DNA of 8,436 nucleotides from an uncultured Lachnospiraceae bacterium (GTDB taxonomy: Bacteria > Bacillota > Clostridia > Lachnospirales > Lachnospiraceae): contig CANQEB010000097.1 of NCBI GenBank assembly GCA_947594085.1, forward strand, positions 1-8,436, written 5' to 3'. The position numbers and the translations under genes are program-made. Each line of letters begins with the position of its first letter. Position 1 is the stretch's first letter. The notes under the pieces are model-generated. The model was not told the DNA's origin. It was given only the letters and a program-made list of their open reading frames with translations, and made no database searches. Of the stretch, positions 1 through 4,765 are shown piece by piece.

Positions 1-287
1 ATCTGCAGACCGATCTGAGTGACCGCCATGCTGCAAAACACAAGCAGAAAGCCCATCAGTATGTTCACAAGATGGTCTTTTAGAGAAAAATGCACGTTTC
101 TGTTTTTGAGTTCTTTCACGGCGAAGGGAATCAGGACGATGCCGCCTATCAGAAATCTGTAAAATGTCAGCTGGAATGAACTGATGCATCCGTGCATGGA
201 TTTGCTGGCCACCTCGAAGGTGCTGAACATCAGGATCGCAAAAAGCAATCCGGCAAGATATACAGAAGTTTTCTTTTTCGCTTTCAT
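1..287 (-). CDS. EamA/DMT-family transporter, N-terminal part (runs off the left edge)
   Basis: Reading leftward from an ATG at 287 gives 95 codons with no stop, so the gene continues beyond the window. An SD sequence GGAGG lies at 303-299, 11 nt before the start. The visible protein begins with a short Lys-rich head and then three hydrophobic stretches (about residues 9-23, 40-57 and 73-92). The FEVASK motif (residues 24-29) in the first helix and the FYRFLIGG stretch (42-49) in the second are typical of the EamA domain of drug/metabolite transporters, which are usually about 300 residues with ten membrane helices in the cytoplasmic membrane. The substrate of such proteins cannot be predicted from this part. 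The gene is divergent from LTTR1, and its promoter carries the same 19-bp element found before both ABC transporter units, so co-regulation with them is likely by inference. Confidence 0.85.
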   Translation of the reverse strand, partial: MKAKKKTSVYLAGLLFAILMFSTFEVASKSMHGCISSFQLTFYRFLIGGIVLIPFAVKELKNRNVHFSLKDHLVNILMGFLLVFCSMAVTQIGLQ

Positions 288-329
288 AGTGTTTCACGCC
301 TCCAAAACAGTAGTTGTATCTGTTGATTT

Positions 330-359
330 ATGGTATCACAGGATATAAAATAATAACAA
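330..359 (-). promoter_or_regulatory. Predicted promoter of the DMT transporter gene
   Basis: On the minus strand there is a -35 box TTGTTA (359-354), an 18-bp spacer and a -10 box TACCAT (335-330) preceded by TGA, an extended -10. The boxes alone are weak. The geometry matches the other two promoters here: the -35 begins exactly 40 nt after the first base of the TATAGG-N7-TTATAA element. The predicted transcript starts near 323, giving a leader of about 36 nt with no terminator hairpin. A partial dyad TATC-N4-GATA (334-345) overlaps the -10 region. Confidence 0.5.
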
Positions 360-380
360 ATACAGAAAAAAGCATAATAA

Positions 381-399
381 TTATAATCGAAATCCTATA
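381..399 (-). promoter_or_regulatory. Predicted LysR-type operator, copy 1 (TATAGG-N7-TTATAA)
   Basis: On the minus strand this reads TATAGG, seven bases, TTATAA. It is the first of three copies in the window. Its centre is about 67 nt upstream of the predicted start of the DMT transporter transcript, the classical position of a LysR recognition site. It also lies 22 nt upstream of the LTTR1 start codon, so binding there could repress LTTR1 itself, as in many divergent LysR arrangements. The motif is seen directly; protein binding is inferred. Confidence 0.6.
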
Positions 400-420
400 T
401 GTGTCGGGCAGGAGGCAGGG

Positions 421-1353
421 ATGAATACCAGACAGCTTGAATATGTGGTGGCCGTATATGAAACGCGGAGCTTTTCGGAGGCGGCGAAACAGTTATATGT
501 GTCTCAGCCCTCGCTGAGCCAGTATGTCAAGAAGATAGAGCAGGAGATCGGCACGGAGATTTTCGTGCGGACGACGCCGCTGAAACTTACCTATCAGGGA
601 GAGATCTTTGTCAGGTATGCCAAGCGTGTGTTGGAGGAGGAGAAACAGCTTGAGGCCGTGATGAACGACATCTCCGCAAATCGAACAGGCTGTATCAATC
701 TGGGGGCCGGACCGTTGAACAGTTCCACGGTGGTGCCGAGGTTGACAGCGGATTTTATCAGGGAATATCCGGATGTGGAGATCAATATATGCGAGGAGCA
801 GGAAGAAGGGCTGGCCGAGCTGTTGGATTCGGGGGAGACGGATTTTATCCTGACGGTGATGGAGCCGCCCGTGGACAGCAATTATGTGATAGAGGAAGTG
901 GCGAGAGAACAGTATGTTCTGGCAATACCGGCGGGGCTGGATGTGGTCAATGATCCCCGTGCGAGTGGAAAAGTGAAGAAATATCAGGAGATCCCATCCC
1001 TGCATATAGGCGTGTGCAGAAAGATCCCTTATATTATGCAGGCGGACAGGATGCCGGCCCATGTTATTTTTGAGAATCTCTGCAGAGAAGAAGGGTTTGT
1101 CCCCAAGGCGAAAGTTATCTGCAGGAATATCAATACGGCGGTGGCCTTTGCACAGACCGGCGCGGGGGCGTGTTTTGTGCCCTTTGGCACCGTAAAGGAG
1201 AGAGAGACGGGGCTTAACTGTTATAGAGTGGAAGGGGACGATTCGGACAGAGTGATCAGGCTGATCTATCGAAAAAGCATGGCGTTGTCGCAGCTGCAGA
1301 AAGCATACATGGAGAAAGTCAGAGCGTATTTTGCCGCGTATCAGAACGGATAA
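421..1353 (+). CDS. LysR-type transcriptional regulator 1 (LTTR1)
   Basis: A 310-residue protein of normal LysR-family length. The winged helix-turn-helix is at residues 4-62, with the recognition-helix stretch SQPSLSQY at 28-35 and the family-typical PLKLTY at 53-58. A linker helix follows, then a LysR substrate-binding domain from about residue 91 with a GAGPLNS segment at 95-101. LysR regulators bind DNA as tetramers and activate or repress in response to a small effector. The start is ATG 421, with AGGAGG at 410-415 and a 5-nt spacer. The gene is divergent from the DMT transporter and is followed after 174 bp by the binding-protein gene. It is clearly paralogous to LTTR2: by my count 40 of the first 67 residues are identical, and both carry GAGPLNS at the same position. 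The effector is unknown; the transported solute or its breakdown product is the natural guess. Confidence 0.93.
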   Translation: MNTRQLEYVVAVYETRSFSEAAKQLYVSQPSLSQYVKKIEQEIGTEIFVRTTPLKLTYQGEIFVRYAKRVLEEEKQLEAVMNDISANRTGCINLGAGPLNSSTVVPRLTADFIREYPDVEINICEEQEEGLAELLDSGETDFILTVMEPPVDSNYVIEEVAREQYVLAIPAGLDVVNDPRASGKVKKYQEIPSLHIGVCRKIPYIMQADRMPAHVIFENLCREEGFVPKAKVICRNINTAVAFAQTGAGACFVPFGTVKERETGLNCYRVEGDDSDRVIRLIYRKSMALSQLQKAYMEKVRAYFAAYQNG

Positions 1354-1364
1354 GGATTCCATGC

Positions 1365-1383
1365 TATAGGTATTTGATTATAA
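1365..1383 (+). promoter_or_regulatory. Predicted LysR-type operator, copy 2 (TATAGG-N7-TTATAA)
   Basis: TATAGG at 1365-1370 and TTATAA at 1378-1383, centred about 67 nt before the predicted start of the binding-protein transcript. Here the right half also forms a clean dyad TTAT-N7-ATAA (1378-1392) containing the T-N11-A pattern typical of LysR sites. An overlapping near-perfect inverted repeat pairs ATAGGTAT (1366-1373) with ATAACTAT (1389-1396). Binding by LTTR1 or LTTR2 is inferred. Confidence 0.65.
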
Positions 1384-1404
1384 ATCTGATAACTATTCTG
1401 ATAT

Positions 1405-1434
1405 TTGCGTAATAATATGCCGCTATGCTAATAT
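1405..1434 (+). promoter_or_regulatory. Predicted promoter of the substrate-binding protein gene
   Basis: A -35 box TTGCGT (1405-1410), an 18-bp spacer, and a -10 box TAATAT (1429-1434) with TGC in front (extended -10). Transcription is predicted to start near 1441, giving a leader of about 87 nt. The poor -35 box fits a promoter that needs an activator. The layout is the same as at 330-359 and 3762-3791. Confidence 0.6.
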
Positions 1435-1456
1435 GCACTTAACATAAGAGCAGCAA

Positions 1457-1474
1457 GAGAACAAAGGAGTTTTC
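1457..1474 (+). promoter_or_regulatory. Alternative leader hairpin with hexaloop overlapping the terminator (candidate antiterminator)
   Basis: GAGAAC (1457-1462) can pair with GTTTTC (1469-1474), six pairs including one G-U, leaving the six-base loop AAAGGA. Its 3' arm is part of the 5' arm of the terminator-like hairpin at 1467-1496, so the two structures exclude each other. A and G at loop positions 1 and 4 match the hairpin type recognised by ANTAR-domain antiterminators. The second upstream hairpin that ANTAR targets normally have is not evident. On its own this hairpin is much weaker than the terminator, so a bound factor would be needed. Confidence 0.35.
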
Positions 1475-1501
1475 GGGAGTACAGTGCCGAAAACTCTTTT
1501 T
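1467..1501 (+). terminator. Intrinsic-terminator-like hairpin in the leader of the binding-protein gene
   Basis: A perfect 10-bp stem, GAGTTTTCGG (1467-1476) with CCGAAAACTC (1487-1496), a 10-nt loop, then five T residues (1497-1501). The stem can be extended by A residues 1463-1465 pairing with the T tract. It lies 113 nt after the LTTR1 stop and about 26 nt after the predicted transcript start of the next gene. It can therefore end LTTR1 read-through and, if used conditionally, attenuate the binding-protein transcript. Confidence 0.75.
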
Positions 1502-1527
1502 GTTTTCCAAAGAGGAGGAGAGAGATT

Positions 1528-2754
1528 ATGAGAAAAAAACTTAAGAGAATGACAGCATTGGCAATCGTTTCATCCATGATTTTGTGCTGTGCGACGGCAT
1601 GCGGTTCAGATGCGTCCGCATCCGGACAGACGGAGGAAATAAAAATCGGATCGATCCATCCGTTGACGGGCAGCATGGCCTATGAAGGACAGGCGCTTGT
1701 GAATGCACAGCAGATCGCTATAGACGAGATCAATGAGAGCGGCGGCATCAAATCGCTTGGCGGCGCGAAACTGGTGCTGGTGACGGGAGACAGCCAGGGA
1801 GCGCCGGACGTCGGGGCCAGCGAGGCGCAGAGACTGATCGAGCAGGAAGGCGTCGTGGCTCTGACCGGGGCTTATCAGTCGAGCGTGGTCGAGACCACGT
1901 CCCAGGAGGCGGAGAGAGCGGGCATCCCCTACGTCGTGTCGGTGGGCGCCACCGTATCGCTGGCGGAGCGCGGGTTTGGCACATTCTTCAGGATCCAGCC
2001 CAACTCCGAGATGTTCGGCAAGGACGCCATGGAGATGTTGAGCGAGATCAAACGGAATGACTGGAAAACCTGTGCGATTATACATGAGGATTCCGTCACG
2101 GGAACATCTACAGCGGAGTACATTGAGCAATATATGTCCGAATCGGGGTTGACGCTTTTGGATGACATTTCCTATTCGGCAAGCGCCACTACACTGGATT
2201 CTGAGGTCACCGCGCTGTCCGGCCTGAATCCGGACGTGCTGATCTGCGTGGGATACTATTCCGACACATCTCTTCTTTTCAGGACGATCAATGAGAGAGC
2301 CATCTCTTTCAAGTGCGTGATGGGTGTCTGCAACGGCGCGATATCGGATGAAAAGTTTGCCGCGGAGTTCGGAGACAGCGTAGAGAATTTTATCAACTGC
2401 AATTACAGCATCAATCCGAACAGCGAGAAGGCGCAGGAGCTTATGGAAAAATACAGAACGCAGTATGGAGACGAGATCATCAATCACGCGGTGTTCGCCT
2501 ATGAGTCGATCAAGGTATTGGCGGCTGCGCTTGAGGAGGCAGGTTCCACAGACGGGGCAAAGCTGTGCGATGCGCTGAGAAATCTGCACTATCCAAACTC
2601 GGAGATGGTAAGCGCGATGTCGGGAGATGTGGAATTTGACGAGAAGGGGGAGAATGTGAACGCGTCCCTCACGCTGATTCAGATTCAGGATGGTACGAAC
2701 AAAGTCGTATATCCCACGGCGTTTGCCGAGTCTGAGATACGCTATAATGAATAG
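1528..2754 (+). CDS. ABC transporter substrate-binding lipoprotein, Leu/Ile/Val-binding (Peripla_BP_6) type
   Basis: A 408-residue extracellular solute-binding protein, full length for its family. The N-terminus has a basic head (residues 2-7), a hydrophobic core (9-21) and a lipobox ending ATAC, so Cys25 would be lipidated and hold the protein on the outer face of the membrane. The mature part opens with IKIGSIHPLTGSMAYEGQ (38-55), the hallmark first strand and loop of LivJ/LivK-like receptors. The GAYQSSVVETTSQEAERAGIPYV stretch, beginning at residue 114, is the usual second ligand-contact region. The start is ATG 1528 with AGGAGG at 1513-1518 and a 9-nt spacer. It is most likely the receptor for the LivHMGF-type transporter encoded after LTTR2. 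Related receptors bind branched-chain amino acids, amides, urea or aromatic acids, so the ligand is open. It has its own predicted LysR-controlled promoter and leader hairpin. Confidence 0.92.
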   Translation: MRKKLKRMTALAIVSSMILCCATACGSDASASGQTEEIKIGSIHPLTGSMAYEGQALVNAQQIAIDEINESGGIKSLGGAKLVLVTGDSQGAPDVGASEAQRLIEQEGVVALTGAYQSSVVETTSQEAERAGIPYVVSVGATVSLAERGFGTFFRIQPNSEMFGKDAMEMLSEIKRNDWKTCAIIHEDSVTGTSTAEYIEQYMSESGLTLLDDISYSASATTLDSEVTALSGLNPDVLICVGYYSDTSLLFRTINERAISFKCVMGVCNGAISDEKFAAEFGDSVENFINCNYSINPNSEKAQELMEKYRTQYGDEIINHAVFAYESIKVLAAALEEAGSTDGAKLCDALRNLHYPNSEMVSAMSGDVEFDEKGENVNASLTLIQIQDGTNKVVYPTAFAESEIRYNE

Positions 2755-2771
2755 CGGAAATCTGTAGGATC

Positions 2772-2794
2772 CTTTTGACAGGCGCTGCCAAAAG
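2772..2794 (+). repeat. Inverted repeat (hairpin) between the binding-protein gene and LTTR2
   Basis: CTTTTG (2772-2777) pairs with CAAAAG (2789-2794). After one A/C mismatch, CAG (2779-2781) pairs with CTG (2785-2787) around a GCG triloop. No T tract follows on either strand, so it is not a standard terminator. It could protect the 3' end of the binding-protein mRNA, lower read-through into LTTR2, or act as a DNA operator, since it overlaps a TTGACA box. Confidence 0.45.
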
Positions 2795-2803
2795 AGAGAA
2801 AAT
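2775..2803 (+). promoter_or_regulatory. Possible promoter for LTTR2
   Basis: A consensus -35 box TTGACA (2775-2780) is followed after 17 bp by GAAAAT (2798-2803), a poor -10 box. If real, transcription would start only about 12 nt before the LTTR2 start codon, which leaves just enough room for the SD sequence. Read-through from the binding-protein gene is an equally good way for LTTR2 to be expressed. There is no TATAGG-N7-TTATAA element here, unlike the other three promoters. Confidence 0.25.
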
Positions 2804-2821
2804 GAAGTGGGAGGACAGGCT

Positions 2822-3712
2822 ATGAATGAGAGACAATTCGAGTGCGTACTCACACTGGCGGAGGAAAAAAGTTTCTCCGAGGCAGCCAAGAGGCTTGGTA
2901 TTTCGCAGCCTTCGCTGAGTCAGTATATCCGAAAGATCGAGGAGGAGTGCGGGAACGTTCTGTTTGAACGTTCCCTGCCCCTGAAACTCACATACGCGGG
3001 CGATATGTATGTAAGACATGCCCGCAACATCATCAGCGCGAGGAAACAGATGCAGAATATTCTGGCGGACGTTTCCAATGAGCAGGCGGGCAAGATCGTG
3101 ATAGGCGCGGGGCCGCTCAACAGTATCACCTATCTGCCGCCCATCATTGCGGAGTATCGGAAAAAGTGGCCGAAGGTTGAGATCGTCATGTGCGAGTTCC
3201 CTGAAAAGGAACTATACAGGAAAGCGGAGGAGGATGCGTTTGATCTTGTCATCACGACACAGGGTGTGGACGAAAAGAAATTTGAGTATATCCCGCTTTT
3301 TCAGGAAGAGATGATGTTGGCGGTGCGGGAGGATCATCCGTTCTGTCTTGAACACGGCGCCGACGGGAAGGGAGACTATATCATCTCGGCCGCCGATTGC
3401 GCGGAGCTTGTTTTTATCGAGATGGACGAGAGCTTTCCCATACAGAAATGTCTTACGGGTATGTTTGCGTCTATGGGAAAACGCCCGCGATATGTGATCA
3501 GGTGCGCGAGTATCATGACCGCTTATTCGCTTGCGGCGGAAGGAATCGGAGTCATGCTGCTGCCGTCCGGAGTGATCAAACACGGCAGCGGTGACAGAAT
3601 GCGGTATTATCATCTGGACCCCGTGCCGGGAGTGAGGATGTTCGGCGCATATTATCCCAAGGGAAAGTATATTTCAAAAGCGCTGCAGGAGTTTATCGGC
3701 ATGTTGAGTTGA
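2822..3712 (+). CDS. LysR-type transcriptional regulator 2 (LTTR2)
   Basis: A 296-residue LysR-family regulator. The N-terminal winged helix-turn-helix (residues 4-62) includes SQPSLSQY at 28-35 and PLKLTY at 53-58. The effector-binding domain starts near residue 92 with the same GAGPLNS segment (95-101) as in LTTR1. I chose ATG 2822 because GGGAGG lies at 2809-2814 with a 7-nt spacer and the protein then aligns residue for residue with LTTR1; a GTG at 2807 would overlap that SD sequence. The gene sits 67 bp after the binding-protein gene and 170 bp before the permease operon, so it physically splits one transporter into two transcription units. The recognition-helix region is nearly the same in LTTR1 and LTTR2, so both may recognise the same TATAGG-N7-TTATAA sites while responding to different effectors. 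That is inference. Confidence 0.93.
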   Translation: MNERQFECVLTLAEEKSFSEAAKRLGISQPSLSQYIRKIEEECGNVLFERSLPLKLTYAGDMYVRHARNIISARKQMQNILADVSNEQAGKIVIGAGPLNSITYLPPIIAEYRKKWPKVEIVMCEFPEKELYRKAEEDAFDLVITTQGVDEKKFEYIPLFQEEMMLAVREDHPFCLEHGADGKGDYIISAADCAELVFIEMDESFPIQKCLTGMFASMGKRPRYVIRCASIMTAYSLAAEGIGVMLLPSGVIKHGSGDRMRYYHLDPVPGVRMFGAYYPKGKYISKALQEFIGMLS

Positions 3713-3722
3713 TCTCGCGGAG

Positions 3723-3741
3723 TATAGGCAGATGGTTATAA
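3723..3741 (+). promoter_or_regulatory. Predicted LysR-type operator, copy 3 (TATAGG-N7-TTATAA)
   Basis: TATAGG at 3723-3728 and TTATAA at 3736-3741, centred about 66 nt before the predicted start of the permease operon transcript. It begins 11 nt after the LTTR2 stop codon. Thirteen of the 19 positions are the same in all three copies (both hexamers and one G in the middle). Binding by LTTR2 or LTTR1 is inferred. Confidence 0.65.
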
Positions 3742-3751
3742 TATAAATAGC

Positions 3752-3765
3752 CCAATTGGTATTGG
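3752..3765 (+). repeat. Small inverted repeat CCAAT-N4-ATTGG over the -35 region
   Basis: CCAAT (3752-3756) and ATTGG (3761-3765) form a perfect 5-bp dyad around TGGT, overlapping the -35 box at 3762-3767. It is absent from the two sister promoters. It may be a lower-affinity activation site for the LysR protein or a site for another factor, or it may be chance. Confidence 0.3.
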
Positions 3766-3791
3766 AAATAATAATACAGAGATGCTATGAT
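3762..3791 (+). promoter_or_regulatory. Predicted promoter of the livHMGF-amidohydrolase operon
   Basis: A -35 box TTGGAA (3762-3767), an 18-bp spacer and a -10 box TATGAT (3786-3791) with TGC in front (extended -10). Transcription is predicted to start near 3798, giving a leader of about 85 nt, almost the same as for the binding-protein gene. The -35 begins 39 nt after the first base of the TATAGG element. Confidence 0.62.
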
Positions 3792-3814
3792 GGGTTCATA
3801 GAGAATAAATTGTT

Positions 3815-3830
3815 GAAACAGAGAGGTTTC
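3815..3830 (+). promoter_or_regulatory. Alternative leader hairpin with hexaloop overlapping the terminator (candidate antiterminator)
   Basis: GAAAC (3815-3819) pairs with GTTTC (3826-3830) around the six-base loop AGAGAG, and G-U pairs can extend the stem to 3812/3833. As in the other leader, loop positions 1 and 4 are A and G, and the 3' arm overlaps the 5' arm of the terminator-like stem. No clear partner hairpin of the ANTAR two-hairpin type is seen upstream. Confidence 0.35.
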
Positions 3831-3855
3831 GGTCGCAAGATTCGAGGCCTCTTTT
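3822..3855 (+). terminator. Intrinsic-terminator-like hairpin in the leader of the permease operon
   Basis: AGAGGTTTCG (3822-3831) pairs with CGAGGCCTCT (3843-3852) over ten pairs, two of them G-U, with an 11-nt loop. A T run (3852-3855) and ATTA follow. It lies 24 nt after the predicted transcript start and 31 nt before the livH start codon, the same position as the hairpin at 1467-1501. It can stop LTTR2 read-through or attenuate the operon. Confidence 0.65.
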
Positions 3856-3882
3856 ATTATGTACGGACGTGGAGGTATTAAA

Positions 3883-4752
3883 ATGGCAATCCCAATCTTA
3901 CAGTCTCTATTTGACGGAATATTGATGGGAGGCGTGTATGCGCTCGCGGCGCTGGGGGTTTCCCTGATCTTCGGTGTGATGAAGATAACGAACTTTGCAC
4001 ACGGGGCGTTGATCACCGTAGGCATGTTTGTGACCTATGAATTGTATGCGGCGCTGCATGTCAATCCGTATGTTTCTCTGCCGATCGTGATCGCCTTTAT
4101 GTTTGCGTTAGGGTTCGTGATACAGAGAGTCACCATCAACCCCATCATAAATGCGCCGTCCCATAATCAGCTGCTGCTGACACAAGGGCTGTCGATCGTT
4201 CTGGAGAATCTGCTCCTAGTCATGTTCACAGCCAACTACAAATCCATCACGCTAAAGGGGTTTGACCAGGCGATCAATATCGGAGGCATCGCCATCAACA
4301 AACCAAAGCTGATCGCTTTCGGTATCGTGGTGGCGGCATCGTTTTTCGTATACATACTGCTGAACAGGACGGACACGGGGCATGCGATCAGCGCGACCTC
4401 CGTTCAGCGCGAAGGAGCGACGCTGATGGGGATCAGGGTTGAGAGGATCAACGCCATCGCGTTTGGAATAGGCGTTGCATGCGCGGGTGTGGCCGGAACG
4501 CTGCTGGCTCCCATGCAGTACATCTCGCCGACAGTGGGCGAGGGATTCCAGCTAAAGTGTTTTATCATTGCAGTGTTCGGCGGACTGGGAAACATATGGG
4601 GCGCCGTGGCAGCGGGGCTCATCATAGGAGTTGTGGAGTCGATGGCGTCTTTGGCGCTCGGCGGTTCGTGGAGCGAGATGGTCATTTATCTTATCTTTAT
4701 CCTCGTACTGCTCTTTAAGCCGACAGGATTGTTCGGCAGGAAAACGCGATAG
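3883..4752 (+). CDS. livH: LivH-type ABC transporter permease
   Basis: A 289-residue polytopic inner-membrane permease of the branched-chain amino acid (HAAT) family, usual length. Hydrophobic segments run through most of the protein. The family hallmark KITNFAHGALITVGMF is at residues 34-49. The cytoplasmic coupling loop that contacts the ATPases is at about 166-194 (GHAISATSVQREGATLMGI). The FGGLGNIWGAVAAG motif is at 232-245. I chose ATG 3883 because GGAGGT lies at 3871-3876 with a 6-nt spacer. An in-frame ATG at 3859 lies directly behind the terminator hairpin and has no SD sequence. It is the first gene of the operon and pairs with the LivM-type permease 13 nt downstream. The symbol names the family, not a proven substrate. 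Confidence 0.92.
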   Translation: MAIPILQSLFDGILMGGVYALAALGVSLIFGVMKITNFAHGALITVGMFVTYELYAALHVNPYVSLPIVIAFMFALGFVIQRVTINPIINAPSHNQLLLTQGLSIVLENLLLVMFTANYKSITLKGFDQAINIGGIAINKPKLIAFGIVVAASFFVYILLNRTDTGHAISATSVQREGATLMGIRVERINAIAFGIGVACAGVAGTLLAPMQYISPTVGEGFQLKCFIIAVFGGLGNIWGAVAAGLIIGVVESMASLALGGSWSEMVIYLIFILVLLFKPTGLFGRKTR

Positions 4753-4765
4753 GTGAGGTGAGAAA

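Noticed and set aside
138..163. Apparent defects in the LivG signature and LivF H-loop as signs of inactive ATPases
   Set aside because: These numbers are LivG residues, not bases. The GDQRKLE signature in LivG and Gln in the LivF H-loop are normal for these subfamilies.
377..384. ATAATTAT palindrome near the divergent promoters as a separate operator
   Set aside because: It is short, lies in AT-rich DNA and partly overlaps the better supported TATAGG-N7-TTATAA element.
493..1362. Long minus-strand frame opposite LTTR1
   Set aside because: The sense strand encodes an unmistakable LysR protein with a good ribosome binding site; the antisense translation resembles no family.
1435..1456. First hairpin of an ANTAR-type two-hairpin RNA in the binding-protein leader
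   Set aside because: I looked for a stem closing a six-base loop with A1 and G4 and found none with more than two pairs; the same is true before the permease operon.
2807..2821. GTG start for LTTR2
   Set aside because: It overlaps the SD sequence of ATG 2822 and would break the residue-for-residue match with the LTTR1 N-terminus.
1606..2889. Long open frame on the minus strand across the binding-protein gene
   Set aside because: It lies opposite a clear family member, has no recognisable domain and a low-complexity Arg/His-rich translation typical of antisense shadows.
3859..3882. Upstream in-frame ATG for livH
   Set aside because: It lies directly behind the T tract of the leader hairpin, lacks an SD sequence and would add residues not seen in the family; ATG 3883 has GGAGGT at good spacing.
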